In this document: piece after piece, positions 43,350-57,124 of the stretch
Position numbering within the stretch: position 1 is the first letter of the stretch
How the letters are laid out: the number at the start of each line of letters is the position of its first letter
Program-made: the position numbers and the translations under genes
Assembly: GCA_027559495.1 (NCBI GenBank)
Contig: JAMXSV010000003.1
Span: forward strand, 3,720,001 to 3,784,000
DNA from: Aurifilum marmelostoma
Taxonomy: Eukaryota; Ascomycota; Sordariomycetes; Diaporthales; Cryphonectriaceae
Direction of reading: 5' to 3'
Length of the DNA: 64,000 nucleotides
The notes under the pieces: model-generated
What the model saw: the letters and a program-made list of their open reading frames with translations, nothing else
What the model was told of the DNA's origin: nothing
Database searches by the model: none

Positions 43350-46300
43350 GGTGGGCTTGTTTGATGCTTGAAGAAAAGACTGTTGTTGGTGAAGAGAAGA
43401 GTGTTGCTGGGCAGAAGGAACCTGAGTAATAGTTGACAGGTTGGATGTGTGGAAGAGGAGAGAGTTGGAGAGGGCAGAAGGGCTGGAAGGAGAATAGAAG
43501 GAGAAAGGAAAGAAGGAGGACCTGCTGGGTTGTTGCTGGGTCCAGGATAGAAAAGGAAACTGCTTTTTGTTGGAAGGCTGTTTATGTCGTCTATGATGTC
43601 GTGAAGATGCAAAAACCTTCGTGGTCGCGGAAGGTCGCGGAAGAGGTGATGTCGTCTTGGTCAGACGGCGTAAATCAATATCATGATTGCAGACTGCAGA
43701 AGGAGAGCCATCAAAGCAATACAGGCAGGTCTCGTGGTAATGATGGTACGCATAGCTTCCCAACGAGGTTCAACAAGAACACGAGCTCTTTAGGAGCAGT
43801 AACATGACCTGGCAAGGCCAAATCTGTTGTCTCTTGGCATATCAAATTCCAGGTTAGTACATTTTATTGTATTGAGATACTCATGTGCTGCATTTGCACA
43901 TCTGTGGGACTTTGTATCTTTCCTTTGTGAGCATGGCATCCGGAGCTTCTGCTGTGCTACCTGCCCGTGAGAATAGAGGGGAGCGATCAAGAACAAAGTG
44001 AAGAAGGCACAATCGTCTGTCCGGATGCTATTAGTGATCCAGAGGTGTGTCAACAGAGGAGCTCCTGAGGTCCTGGATATATCTATTGTTGAGTCTCTCC
44101 TCGACCCATCTTGAACGAAATCAACAAGCGTCTTCCTGCAGAGGAGGCTATAATTATGGGTATATTTGGTGACAGAATGTTTGTGTGATTGCACGAATTA
44201 TTGAACCCAAAGGCCGACATGTAGTTATGGCTTTTATCACTATTTGGATATCTTTGGGATGTATCCTTACCGCAAACCAAATCCAACTGTTTCTATCATC
44301 CCTTCCTAATTATCTCTAAATAGTACGCAGTAGCCTTCTGGGGGCTTAAGACCATTTGCAGATGTCATCAGGAATGCTTTCTGTTGGGAACCCAACAATC
44401 TCTATATAAGGTAAAGGAACGCCATTCCGCCTTTCATCCCACCTTTTGGCAGCATCTCAAAAGCCTCTTTGCTTGTCTGCCATCACCAGGACATCTTCTT
44501 ACCAGAGATCAAAACTCGGTGAGTGCTTCATTGACCAAGCAAAACCAAGCCTACCGTCAGGGTGGCAATGGGACTTGGAGAAGGCCGGTATAGAAGAAAG
44601 CCGAAAGGTGAAACCGTCACAACCGTCAACTCCACACTGATGCTGTCCATCCGCAGAGGGCCAATTGTAAGCAACTGTAACCTACGGGCACCAACATGTC
44701 CACGAGTCCACCCTCATGAATGCGCTGACGTAAAGACAGCAAAAGAAAAACAGTATCACCATGATAGGGTCGCAATTGACGCGATAGCTGTGGATCAGCC
44801 AGCCGAGGCTCTTCATTGCTCAACCAAGCTTCCCGACCTGTCTACAAGAACTAATTTGGTAATCATTACCTCCTCGCCTCTCTCTCCCCGCAGCACGTCC
44901 CCTCGGCGCGTCGAATTCCTCCTTTCTTGGTCCAATCAAAACCGCTTAACCTTGACTTTCCAATCTCACCATGCACCAAACTGGTGGGGAGAATAGAAGC
45001 TGAGATCCATCTTCAGACCCGCTAAAGCGCCGAGATCGATCTGCCTCTCTCTCTGTGCACGGCTCACGGACAAAAGGTGTCCGCCACCCCCGTGGGGGAG
45101 GGTCCGGTGGGACCTGATACTATGGCGGGGAAGGACGATGGGAGATGCAGGGACCGTCTTGTGGGCTTTCCATCGCGTACATTTCGTCTGGCCAGGAGCG
45201 GCTACAATCTATCTGCGCGATCTATATGAACGACCGAGGTGGCAGAGCAGCAAGCAGTTTGGTGGAGTGCTCTCCACCGACAAGCAGCCTGAAACTCCAG
45301 CAGATCTGCTAGATGTAGTAGCTAGAGCCGAGCAGTATAATGCATTGTCAGGCTGAGGCTGTTTGGCTGATGGACCCGGGCATGCCCACGTGCCATCAGC
45401 GCGCTGCTCCACGGCCGTGTTCTAGATGCGTGTGACTTGCGCAAGAAGAGCTGGTCAAGTGCTGCCAACTGAGACTTCTCCTCCTCCCTAGGCCGATTCA
45501 TCATCACACGCACCCAGGCTCCGGGGAAGTAAGAATCATGACAGCCACAAGGGACAGTCATAATGTGCCCGTAAGCACGGCATTGTCGGAGAAGGGCTTT
45601 GTGTGTGTGTGTGTATTTGAGAGACAGAGATATCTTCTAAGCCCTACACACCACAGTATCGTTGATGTCACGCTGCTCACGTGCCCTCCCTGGCCTCCTT
45701 CGAGAATATGGGTTTACATCTGTCTTGTGTCCTCGCGTTCGAGCGGATCGTGCAGCGGCAGCTGTCGAGCCACCGAATACTAGACCAGCCAGCTCCAAGC
45801 ACTACTAGAATGTGCATTGACAAAGGTCTTTTGGTGTACGATTGTAGATGATCTGTGCACTGAGGCAACGTAACAATGCTCTTTCCCCCCCGTATCTCGG
45901 TCTGAGGAAGGTGTCTTTGTGTATTCTGGAAGGAACAAAGTTGTGCGGGGAAGTCAGAGAAGGAAGGAGGTGCCAACTCCATCTGAGGGCCATTCCATTA
46001 TGTCACTGGCGTCGCGTGGACAGGGAATATGACTAGGATGCCCCGTGAGAAGGATTCCCGTAGCGCTAGGATGCCGAGCCTGGCGGCACCCCTTCTCCCG
46101 CGAGCAGACGTTTGTGTGTGTGTGTGTGTGTGGTGTGTGTGTGGGGCAGACATAATTTCAACGTCTCTCCAATCATCCTCCTTATTTTTTATTTTTCTTG
46201 TGTCTTTCTCTCCCTTCATTGCCTGCTGTGTTCTCTGTTCGAGCTGATGTTGTTCGCACTCGACTCTGCCGTAAGAGGGCAGTGTCGAGGAAGCGAGTAA

Positions 46301-48664
46301 GTCCAAGACTCGATGGGCTGGGCCAAGGAGAGATGGATCGCACATCCTAGCACATCACATCACTCTTCCTGAAGCGCGTCTTGTACCGAGACGAGACGGG
46401 CACATGTTGGACCCCACCACCAACACCACCACCACCTGGGCAGACCAACAGATGGAGCCAAGGACCTTGTCATACAACGCTGCGCCTCCATTGCTACCAC
46501 CAATCTCCAATGCCATCGAAATACGGATCCCCAGCCAAGCCAGCATAGCAGAGGCCGCTGCTTGGCTGCGCCGAGCTTATGTTGTCGCTTAAGTCTTCGA
46601 ATGGGAGGAGAGGGCTCGCCGGGGGGCTGTAATGCGAGGGGTTATTTTGTATCTTTGTTTGCTGATCGGCGGTCTGTAAGGTTTCACTGCTGTGGCGTGG
46701 TGCCAGCTGACGTTCCCACACCGTTCTAGGACTGGATTGGACTGGACTCGACTCGACTGGGCCGAGGAGCCTCAGCACAGAGAGTGTCCATCCATCCATC
46801 AGTCAGCCCCGGGCGGGATACACGGCGTACATGCTGTGCGTTAGACTCGATGATGAGCAGTACGACGAGGCTGGCCGTCGTGGCATCCTTTTTTTTTTTT
46901 TTTGTGATACTGCTCATATGATCGTATCCCTGCCCTGCCCGGGATGATGTATTGAGACCAAGGTTCTTCTGCTGGGCTTTGTTCGTTCTTTTCGTGATCA
47001 AAGGAACGGACCAATACAAGGACTTTTGCTGTTGTTGACAAAGGCGTTGATAGGGATCACCTCGGATCAGGAAACGAACCAATCATGTGGGATATAGTGA
47101 CTACCTCAGCAGTGTCAGTGCTGAAATACGCGGCGAGGGATAAAATCAGCACCCAACATCAGCGATACGGTAGTACATACTACGTAGTACTTTTGCGTGT
47201 TGAACGTCATTACCGCCCCTCCACTGCCCCCTCTGTGCCACCCCTGCACCTTCTCCAATCCCATGTTCCTTTTCCCCCACACCACCCCGCATCACATCCT
47301 GCTCCCCTGCACGCCGGCCTAACTTACCTGTGTACCCCAAAACAAAAACTTTGGTGTAATTTTGTATTTACATTCCCATCGTCTTTGCACGCACAGCGCA
47401 CTGCCACCACACTTCTCATCACGAGGCTTAGCTTTTTTCCCTCTCTTCTCTCCCTTCTTCCGTTTGCTCCATACCAGTGTGACTCAACAACAAGAAAGAA
47501 AACAAAAACAAAAGATATCCCTCACTCAGCAGGTGGCCTTGGATCAACCACTTCACCAGACGAATACCTTGGCCAGCCAGCCAGCGTTTCCTCCAGAGTG
47601 AACCGCGCGGTCGTGTTCATGTCGCCTTGGCTCGCATAGAGACGGATCAAGAATGAAAATGGCTAGTTATATTAGCACACCTTGTCATATGATACACCGC
47701 AGTGACCCCAACTTCAGCTCTGCTCTTCATTTCCTTGCTCTCCTTCGTGCTCTCTTCCTCGGGGTGGCAGTGCCAATTCCCATTTTGAGCACTCTCGGAC
47801 CCGGGACAGTTTTCTCTCTGGTCTATCATGTCAAGGAAACCGTTGAAGTGCAATGCGAGGTGACTGAATCGGTCGGTTGAGGGCGGCCAAGGAGACTACT
47901 GAATAAACTCACACACTAAACACGATGGTGACAGACCCGTAGGATGATGGGTGCTAAAGACGAACGAATAGATGGGTGGAAGGGGGTCAGGGCTTCCAGA
48001 ATATTTCCGCACCCTCACACGAGAGAGACCAATACGCTGGGATGGAGGCAGGGAGGTCACGTCTAACCCACCCTTGGCCCCAAGATCTGTAGAGGAGGGT
48101 GTGAAGCCGGATTCGACACTGATCGACTAGCCTCTGGATCTGGGAGGGGGAGGGGGGGGATCTACAGACGTACCTCCTGAAAATAAAGGTAGGTAGTATC
48201 GCTTCTTCTTTGAAAGGTGAAGGAACAGGACGAGGTTTATTGGTCCTCTCCGTCCCGGAACCAAAGTCCATGCTCATCCCATCCAGACTTGGGTCTTGTC
48301 CCCCTGACCAGTAAGTGAGTGGCGCTCCCCTCGTCCTCCTGCTCCTCCTCCACTTATTTACTTACTTCACCCGTTTCCGTTTCAGCTTTATCAGCACCGA
48401 TTACGACGTCACTTTCTTCTTTTTCTTTTTGTGAACTTTTCCCCCCCCCTTCTTTCTTCTCTTTCCGTACCCTGTCACCACTTGCTGGATGTTGTCAGGC
48501 GATCAGTGTGGCTCTTCGATCTAATCTTGCTTTGTGCAAATCAGACCCACGAGACAGATAGACAGACACACACACACACACATATCCTCTCACACACATC
48601 ACCAAGGCCAGTGACTGCAGCAGCAACAACAACAACAGCAGCAGCAGCAGCAATCACCACCACA
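43350..48664. other. gene-poor intergenic (5.3 kb)
   Basis: No supported gene. It contains a (GT)n tract at 46113-46143, a T15 run near 46889 and a hairpin (GGTGGAG/CTCCACC) at 45261-45278. Upstream of the permease, a mixed CA/CAG/AAC-rich leader lies at 48566-48664. Longest frames reach ~184 codons (47085-47639) but lack coding character. Confidence 0.5.
46113..46143. repeat. (GT)n microsatellite
   Basis: TG dinucleotide repeat of about 30 bases with one interruption. No gene overlaps it. Confidence 0.8.
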
Positions 48665-49181
48665 ATGTCAGAAGAGCTCGAGAAGGGCTACGCGCCCGCA
48701 GAGCCTGCCCCCTCTCACACCAAGGAGGGAGCAGGCGAGCCCATCGCCCCCAAGGCCGACAACAACTACGAGTCGCCCGAGTCCCCCACCCGCGGCCAGC
48801 ACAAGACCATCACGGACGCGGTCATGGAGGAGCCCCTGATGACGCGCCTGGGCCTGTCCGTCGACAGCTTCAAGCCCCGCGACTTTGGCCGTGGCATCGT
48901 CGAGCTCGAGCGCTCCATGAAGTCGAGGCATCTCCACATGATCGCCATTGGTGGTTCCATCGGTGCGGGCTTCTTTGTGGGCTCCGGGTCGGCTCTGTCT
49001 ACCGGCGGGCCTGCCTCGCTGCTCATCGACTTTCTGATTATCGGCGTCATGATGTTCAATGTTGTCTATGCTCTTGGTGAGCTGGCTGTCATGTACCCGG
49101 TCTCTGGTGGTTTTTATACATACTCGACGCGATTCATCGATCCTAGCTGGGGTTTCGCCATGGTAAGTTTCTCTTCTTAAG

Positions 49182-49214
<33 letters not shown>

Positions 49215-50647
49215 CTGTGGATCTCACTCGCTCACAATACCTTTTTTTTCTTCCTTTTCTCACAGGGTTGGAACTATGTCTTCCAGTGGGCCATCGTGCT
49301 CCCGCTAGAGTTGACTGTGTGCGGCCTGACGGTGCAGTACTGGAACCCAAACATCTCGGTAGCCGTCTGGATCTCCGTCTTCCTCGCCGTCATCATCATC
49401 GTCAACATCTTTGGCACCCTTGGCTACGCGGAAGAGGAGTTCTGGGCCTCCACCCTCAAGCTGACCGCCACCGTCATCTTCATCATCATCGCCTTCGTCC
49501 TCGTCCTGGGCGGCGGGCCCTCGGACGGCTTGTACAGCGAGTACTGGGGCGCCCGCCTGTGGTACGACCCCGGCGCCTTCCGCTACGGCTTCCGCGGCTT
49601 CTGCTCCGTCTTCGTCACCGCCGCCTTCTCCTTCTCCGGCACCGAGCTCGTGGGTCTCGCCGCCGCCGAGGCCGCCAACCCCGTCAAGAGCCTGCCCGGC
49701 GCCATCAAGCAGGTCTTCTGGCGCATCACCCTCTTCTACATCCTCGGTCTCTTCTTCGTCGGCCTGCTCATCCCCTCGGACTCCGAGGACCTCCTCGGCG
49801 CCAACCCTTACGCCAACATCAACGCCTCCCCCTTTGTCCTCGTCGGCAAGTACGGCGGCCTCAAGGGCTTCGACTCCTTCATGAACGTCATCATCCTCGT
49901 CTCTGTCGTCTCCATCGGCGTCAGCGGCGTCTACGGCGGCTCCCGCACCCTCACCGCCCTCGCCCAGCAGGGCTACGCCCCCAAGATTTTCACCTACATC
50001 GACCGCTCCGGCAGGCCCCTCTTCAGCGTCATCGCCATCCTCCTCTTCGGCTTCCTCGCCTACGTCAACCTCAACTCAAACGGCCCAACCGTCTTCGACT
50101 GGCTCCTGGCCTTGTCTGGCCTCGCCGCTCTCTTCACCTGGGGCAGCATCTGCCTCGCACACATCCGCTTCCGCAAGGCCTGGCACATGGCGGGTCACAC
50201 CACCGACGAGATCCCCTTCAAGGCCATCGGTGGTGTCTACGGCAGCTGGCTGGGCCTGATTCTCGTCATTCTCGTCCTCGCTGCTCAGGTACGTTCTCTC
50301 CCCCCCGCCCCACCCCACCCCCCCCTTTCCCCCCCCTCAATTTCCCCCACAGACCTTAAAGCCGTACTGACCCCATCCCTCACAAATAGCTGTACGTCGC
50401 CATCTGCCCCCCAGGAGGTGGCTTCAACGACGCAGCCGGCTTCTTCAAGTCCTACCTGGCCGCCCCCGTCGTCATCGTCTTCTGGATCGGCGGGTTCGCC
50501 TGGAAGCGCCAGGGCTGGCTGCGCACCCGCGACATCGACGTCGACATCGGCCGCCGCGAGCTCGACTGGGATGACATCAATGCGTACCGCGCCAAGCTGG
50601 CCGCCATGCCTACGTGGCGGAGACTTATGCACAAGGTGTTTATCTGA
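48665..50647 (+). CDS. amino-acid permease (YAT family, general amino acid permease-like)
   Basis: Three exons: 48665-49162, 49266-50288, 50390-50647, 592 aa. Twelve-TM APC transporter of the yeast amino-acid transporter type. The cytosolic N-terminus is followed by the LERSMKSRHLHMIAIGGSIGAGFFVGSGSAL signature (TM1 with GGSIGAG). Later conserved blocks are ELAVMYPVSGGFYTYSTRFIDPSWGFAMGWNY, FSFSGTELVGLAAAEAANP, GVYGGSRTLTALAQQGYAP and FTWGSICLAHIRFRKAW. It imports amino acids with protons across the plasma membrane; specificity cannot be read. The upstream in-frame ATG at 48431 would add a low-complexity T/CA-rich leader, so 48665 (CCACAATG) is chosen. Intron 1 holds a 30-base A run (49182-49211); intron 2 is C/T-rich. 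Confidence 0.95.
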
Positions 50648-52116
50648 AGATGGATGGAAAGGAGCGAGAGGGAGAGAGATGGATCGATTAGGGTTCGAGG
50701 GATGGATGAGTGGGATGAGAATCGTTGCCTAATGAGTTTTATTTGTGGAATTGGCTGGTGAGGGAAGCGGTGAGCGGAGGGGAAAACAGCTCGTCTTTCC
50801 TTCATATTCTCGATATACCCAAACCCGGAACGAATAGACGAACATTGAGGATTAATCAGTAGGGGGCGGCGGGGGGGAAGAAACATCCTATGTCTCGCCA
50901 GATGATCTCACAAGGCATTGCCCGGCTCGATCCGTCTACCTGTCTCTGAAGTTTTTCATATACTGCCTTAGAAAAGACGTCTACATGCATGAAGCAGGAA
51001 CAAGAAACACAGAGGCAGATTGATCCAAGGCATGATGAGATATTACCCTACAAGATCAGCGCATCCGACGAACTCTAGTTCGTACAGTGCATTGTACAAG
51101 CTATAGAACCTCCACACCCTCTTTTCGATACCGGCACAAACAGTCACGCGAGATGTAATGTAAGATGATCCCAGATTAATTGAGACCCGAGGCCTTGCCG
51201 ACGAGTTTATTGTTCATTATCCATGTTTATGCGACGCGCTGCTTGGCTAGCGAGATTGCCATCGTCGCCGATTAGCCATCTCCACAGCCCAGAATTTGCC
51301 CAGTGAGAGCGTCCATCGTCTGTGAAGCCTATCGACATGTAGTAGACCTTGTCTTCTTTTGAGATCCACGCCATACTCCTCAATAGGAAATGCAACGCCC
51401 CTCCCCTCTTCCCACCCACTGCCCCAGACAACAAGAAATGAGGAAACAAGGGGAAAAAGAAGAAGAAAAAAATTCATCATGACCGCGATTAGCGGTGACC
51501 GATTGGGGTGATCGCGATGCAATAAAAAATACTGAGAAATAAGACATGATAATCAGTTGCCTCAAGCCTCAGATGAGGCCCCAAAAAGGGTAAAAACAAA
51601 AAAAAAGATAGCAACACCAAAAATCAAATCAACCAATCACTCCTGCGATAACGCAAACGCCCCAATTCATTATGACGTGACCCTTGTAACCCCATTTGCG
51701 CCTCCACCTGAATATGTGTCGTTTGATATTAATGCGTGAGAATTTCCGCTTTTTGCCAACATTGCCGGGTTCCCCCTGATCATACCGGACATGAAAGACT
51801 TGATGAAGAGGAGAGCAGAAGCGGATGGAGGTGATCGCTGGTGTCGAGATGCAGAAACGTTGCAGATCGTGAAAACTTGCGCGGCGACACAACTGATCTA
51901 GTTCAGTACGGTTGGCCACGTCCCAGAACTGATTATCTGTGTTCCCTCTTGAATTTTTATTTTATTCTTTTTCAAAACAGTTGATAATAAAGCGGTCGAT
52001 GATGTGAACCGCAAGACAAAAAAGTTGGGTATCAAAGAAAAGCGAGTAATAGCAAACACAGCTGATAGGTGCGTGTTGGTCGGTATGCTCCGTGGTTTTC
52101 TGGATAAGCTCTGTCT
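50648..52116. other. convergent intergenic region
   Basis: This lies between the permease 3' end and the Ras GEF 3' end. It is AT-rich with A-runs. No gene is supported. Confidence 0.5.
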
Positions 52117-55100
52117 TCAAGGCGCCAGGCTGTTGGATCTGTCGACTCTCCGCCAGACAAACATATTTGCGCTGGGCCCGTCGACTGGCGTCTTGGGAAT
52201 GTTCGTCTCCCTTGGTTCGAGGAGGAGCGACTTGCGGTAGTAGGTCACCTGTACATTGTTGGCCGTATCCGACTCGCGGACTCGGCTCATCTCTGACTGC
52301 AGCCAGTCTTGCAGGTCCGGCAGTTCGGTGAGCCTGTAAGGTATCTGGAATCGCTGCAGCTCACCAATGATCTTTGCCGTCCGCGTGTGCTTGTCAAAGT
52401 TGACGACGGTCATGTCCCTGCCATCGGCGCCCTGCAGCTGCTTCGTGGCAGGGTTGCCGATGTCGACAAAAGTAAGGTCCGTCAGGAACATGCCTTGGAA
52501 TGGCAGGCAAGGCGGAACGTTGATGGCAAGTTGTGCGCGCAGAGCCTTGTGGTTCTGGGCTGGCTCGACGATGGCCTGGAGGACCTTCAGCTGCTCTCGC
52601 CTTTTGGGGTTCACCACTTCCCAGGTCTTCCGAAGACGGGTGATGGTGGAGCTGTTGAGACTGCAGATGATCGCCATGAGTGCATCGTAGTTGTTCAGCT
52701 CCAGGCACTGCTGGGCGACCTTGATCCACTGCTTGATGGCGGCAGCCCGCTTCTTGACCTCGCTGTAGTACAGAATCGTGTCGGCAACCAGGTTCGACAG
52801 CTCAGTCGATAGCGCAGTCATTGCCTTGACGTTCGGGGACCCAACGCCGCCGTTCTTCATCCACTGCGAGCCCAGGAGCTCCTCGGGCAAGATGCAGCAG
52901 AAGACGCTCATCTGCTTCAGCGTCAGCTGGCGAGCAATCTCCAAGGGCTCAAAGTCCATGATCGTTGGCGAGTTTCCACCAGACTTCCATGCGTGGAGAG
53001 CCTGGGCTTGGCTCTTGTTGAGCACGGGTGCTGGCAGCGATGTGTCCAGAGGCGAATAGTGTGAGATGGATGCGTTGGACTTGCCGATGGACGAGACCAA
53101 CCGCGGTACCAACGTGGAGTCACTCGAGGAGACACGCCTTGTCAGGTCACAAATGCGCTTGCTGGCAGAGGGCAGTGCCGCAGCCAATCTCGTCTCGGCG
53201 AATGACCTGATGACAAATAGCGCTTCGTGGTCGGTCTCATCTCGCCAGTGTGACTCGAGCCATTGCTTGAAGACGTTGTAGACCCTCAGGCGAACGGGTC
53301 CTGCCATGTGGGGATGTTCGCCGACGTACTCAAACCTGTCGATGAGCGTCTCGGCAAGCTTGGTTGGCGTGCAGAAGAGCCTGAAGGTGAGGAAGAACGT
53401 AGAAACGAAGAGTGCATCAGGCGTGGACTCATGGGTGGTAAGGCGCTCGACGAGTGCCGGCAGAGATCCTCCAGTCACCTGGCCCTCCTTGTTGAACATG
53501 AGCTCGTGCGCAAACGTCTTCTCAAGCAGCTTCGATTCGACGTCGTCGACCTCGTCCGTGTGCGCATTGTTACTGGTGCTGCTCAGCTCGGAGATGGATA
53601 TCTGGGGCTTCGGTCCCATGTGGTCTGGCGTGGTGGCGCGTGTCGAGGTGGAGAGAAGACTCGATTCTGAGCCGCGGTTCAAATACGCGCTATCATTTGC
53701 GGTGCTCGGTGCGATCAGACTCTCGCGGTAGTAGGAAGAATGTCCATCGCTTTCGACACCAGCCGAGTTCTCAGTGGGGCTGTAATCCTCGTTGAAAAAG
53801 GTCGCCAATTTGGGCAGCGGTGGGAATGCAGGCCGTACCGACGAGACCGAAGACGCATTGTCCGATAAGTCGCTGTCGAGGACAAGAGACTGGCGTCGTC
53901 GAGGACCTTCGGTGGGCGCTGGAGATGTTGAGACTGGCACGTCTGGCAGAGGCTTGTCGAGTGGTAGCCGCTTGATGGTTGGCAGGCTCGCTGATCGAGC
54001 ATCGAAACGCCCTGATGCTGCTGCTGCTGCTGCTGAAGCCTTTTCCCTGTCCTCCAGACCGTCATCCAACACGCCAAGGTCCAAGTCGATGCCAAGGCTA
54101 CCATTGCTGAACTCAAACTCGAAATCTCCGATCTTCTCGATGACCCACTTCGTCTTGGCAACACATTCGCCCGTAGCCCTGACGCATCCTGTCGAGGCAG
54201 ATAGGAGCCGGCTGTTGTCCTGGGGCATGATGATGTCGGCCAATTCGGGACCGTTATTCTGGTGTATAATATCGCGGGCGGTGTGCACCAGTTCCAGGAT
54301 GCGATCATACATGGCAGCACGAGGCTGCTCCAGGAGTTCCTTGGTCAGCGAGCTGTGGGCGCAGACAACGTCCACGACCACCAACAGCTCTCCGCCAGAT
54401 GTCGCTGACTGTTTGATCGCTAGGGCCAGGTCAGGCCTGGACTGTGACTGGAGGTGCAAGCGGCCGATGAACGAGCCCATATGCGACAGGAAAGTGTCGT
54501 GGCTTGAGGTCAAACGCTCAGAGACAAGGTTCTGTGGGCGTGAAAGTGGCGATGGGCCAGCGAGAGAGACACGGTGGGAGATGTTGGATGAGAGGCGGCT
54601 GAAATTGACCTGCGTCTGAGACAGGCGAGCGCTCCGTAGGGCAGACGAACGGCCGCTGTTGGTGGGGCTGACCGCTTGTGTCGCATCACTAGGCCCCAGC
54701 CTGGGCGAGCTGTGAACTGATTCGTCCTCCCCATGGCGAGAGCCTGAACGCGAACCTGCATCCTGATCCCTGATTGTGCTGCGGTCATCGTCAAAACTCG
54801 TCTGATCGGCTGGCGGCGTCGGCGGCACAAAATTCTCCTCAAGGAGCGTCGGCAACAGCGTTACCGCGGGTGCCCGCGCCTGCCGATCCTCCTCCAGCAC
54901 ATCCAGGAAGCGAACGCCCTTGGTCACAATCCTAAAGGCCTTCAATATCATCTCGTCCACGGTATTGTTTATCTCCTCCGTGGTCGACAACAATTTCTGC
55001 TGTTCTGTCAGGCGCTTAGCTGTTTTTACCAGCGAGGACAGCTCGGAGAGCAGTGACTTCCTGCCCCTGCGCAAGCCCTCGTGTCGCTGAACTACAGCAG

Positions 55101-55766
55101 ATTCTCGTGTCAGACAATGCGTCCGTTCCTGCGAGGCTGTTAGCTCAAACATACGCGAGACGACGCCAGTCAGCCTGGAATACCAGGCAGGAGGCGGGGG
55201 GGGGGCTTGAGACGCACCAGCAGGTACCGCACGCCGGAAATGATGCCCTTCATGAACTCCTGGTTTGCAAACATCTCATTGTCGTCGACGGATGCGCTGC
55301 GCAACAGGTCCCAAAAATTCAGCAACGCCTTGAGCAGGTTCCGCATCTCATCCGGATCATAAGCATAACAATAGTTGGTTGGCAGCCAGCCTCTGGCGCC
55401 GGACACGAGGAGCGTGCCGTCTGCCCAGCCATTGGTGTGTATAGAGTGTACCAGCACCACATCGCCCTCGGTCAACGGAAGGGTGACGGCGGAATCGGTC
55501 ATAGCATACGTTGGGCTAAAGGGGTAAAATGCCCGGAGGAAGTTGTGAAAGACGGGTGGCGACAGCGACGCAGCGTCGTTGTCGAGGTCCTCTCGAGGGC
55601 CCTGAGGGGACGTGGGAGGAGTCATATCGGATCGTTTGTAAGAGCTCGTCGAGGAGGCTTCGCCCTTGGAGGCATAGTCCACCGAGCCGGAATTCTTGTT
55701 CTTGTGTATGGCTAGGGGCGCCACCTGCAGACTCGACCGCATAGGTTGTTCGCTCAGCATAATCAT
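52117..55766 (-). CDS. CDC25: Cdc25-type Ras guanine nucleotide exchange factor
   Basis: Two exons: 55766-55218 and 55128-52117, 1186 aa; donor GTGCGT and acceptor TCGCAG, phase 0, joining VRYLL to ERTHCLTRES. Residues ~77-137 form an SH3 domain (LRAFYPFSP ... GWADGTLL ... GWLPTNYCY). A helical region follows (SAVVQRHEGLRRGRKSLL). Residues ~715-850 are the RasGEF N-terminal domain (ESKLLEKTFAHELMF and SHWRDETDHEALF). The catalytic CDC25 homology domain at ~910-1155 includes LEIARQLTLKQMS and MFLTDLTFVDIGNP. It loads GTP on Ras upstream of cAMP/PKA and MAPK signalling. The symbol refers to the yeast orthologue class. A poly-Ala tract from an exonic trinucleotide run lies near 54018-54040. The first exon start M (55766) precedes MLSEQPMRSS. 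Confidence 0.95.
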
Positions 55767-57124
55767 TGCTGCGCAAATCAAGCGTGGAGACTCATGGGAG
55801 CTATCGTCCAGACTGTGTTCGCTGTGTGGTGATGTATAAGCGAGGAGACGAGACCCAGTCCACTACGGATCGTCGCTTCACCAGCTGCGAGTTTGATATT
55901 CAGGCGTGTAGGGCGCAGCAAGGGAGGAAACCACTGCAATCCCAACTGGAGGATTCCGGTGGGAAAACAAAAAAAGAGTCCCACTTTGTCCAGCACGCTG
56001 GGTTTCTCTCCTTCTCTCTCTATGTCTCTTGCAAGACTCGCAGTCGTGAGGATCGTAGCAAGGGCGGAGGCGGGCAGCGTCGAGAATGCAATGCAAAGGG
56101 CAAGGCTTGTATGTGCCCTGCTGGTTCCTCGCAGTGTTGTCTCGCCTTGGGGTGCGTGGACCCTCGCTAGGACCAATCGGCTCGACTGAAAATGGCGAGC
56201 GCAATGCAGTGTTACAAAAACAGTTCTGCGCAATTAATCCCTATTCTCGCTCTTCGGGTGCACTTCAAGCGCTCGTTCGTCTCGTGTGAAAGGGCGGAAA
56301 CGGGGAAAGATTTTTGTCGTGGTTTTGTTGTTGGTGTCGAGGAAAGGGAAAACGCGGAGGAGGCGTTCGTGGTAAGGAATGTAAAGGGTGGGAGGGTTTT
56401 CAGTGGCAGCCCAGGCTTGTTTTCTCAGGATGGGGAGGGGCGGCCGGGGATGCATGGCGCACTTTAGTTAGGTTCTGGGCTTGTTGGTTCGGGGGAGGGT
56501 AGCGGCTCAAATGCAGGGTCAAGGACAGGGGCACAGACGGGGGAGTGCGGCAGGGGCCAGGGTACGTACCTCCCTGCGTCGAGCCCTTGATGAGATGACT
56601 ATGGTCGCCGAGCTGCACTGTGCCCATCACATAGCACAGCACTGCATCACAGGGGCGAGGGGGCTTTGCATGGGGTCACCGCAGTGCTGTGAGATTTCTG
56701 TGATTCAGGGTTCTGAGCATACAACCAGCGCTGGGCAGGGGGCCCGTGTCAGGCCCCGCCTTGCAGCACTAGGGGCAAAACCCCCCTCTGGAGAAAACCC
56801 CAGTGAAGAGGAATGTTCCTCAGAGCTGCTACTCCCGCTGCTCCCTCCGCGCAACTGCTGACAATCTCCACTGACGATAGCTTCGAGAGCGGCAGAAAAA
56901 GATAGTGGGTGGTGGATTCGCAGTCGGCGCATCATCCCTTGCCACGTTGTTTTTTTTCGTCTTCTTTCTCCAGTCGACGTTCTAGACTATTTTCTATGAC
57001 AGAACGAACCTGCGGTTCCGAGGCAGGCAAAAACTCGTACTGGCACGTGGCTAATTCTCAATTGCGGGCAGTGTTTATGCCAAACATGTCAAGCAGGGCT
57101 CGAATCCCTTAGCTGCTATGATTC
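55767..57124. other. intergenic; Ras GEF promoter
   Basis: The left end is the Ras GEF promoter. No supported gene. Frames on both strands are short or low-complexity. Confidence 0.5.

Noticed and set aside
47085..47639. 184-codon frame upstream of the permease
   Set aside because: His/Pro/Ser-rich low complexity with no homologous motif.
49217..50359. 380-codon Arg/Leu/His-rich frame overlapping the permease
   Set aside because: Alternative frame of the GC-rich permease exon 2; the low-complexity composition is not protein-like.
57080..57120. T-arm-like GGCTCGAATCC with stem
   Set aside because: Resembles a tRNA B-box, but no matching acceptor, D-arm or anticodon arm upstream could be built.
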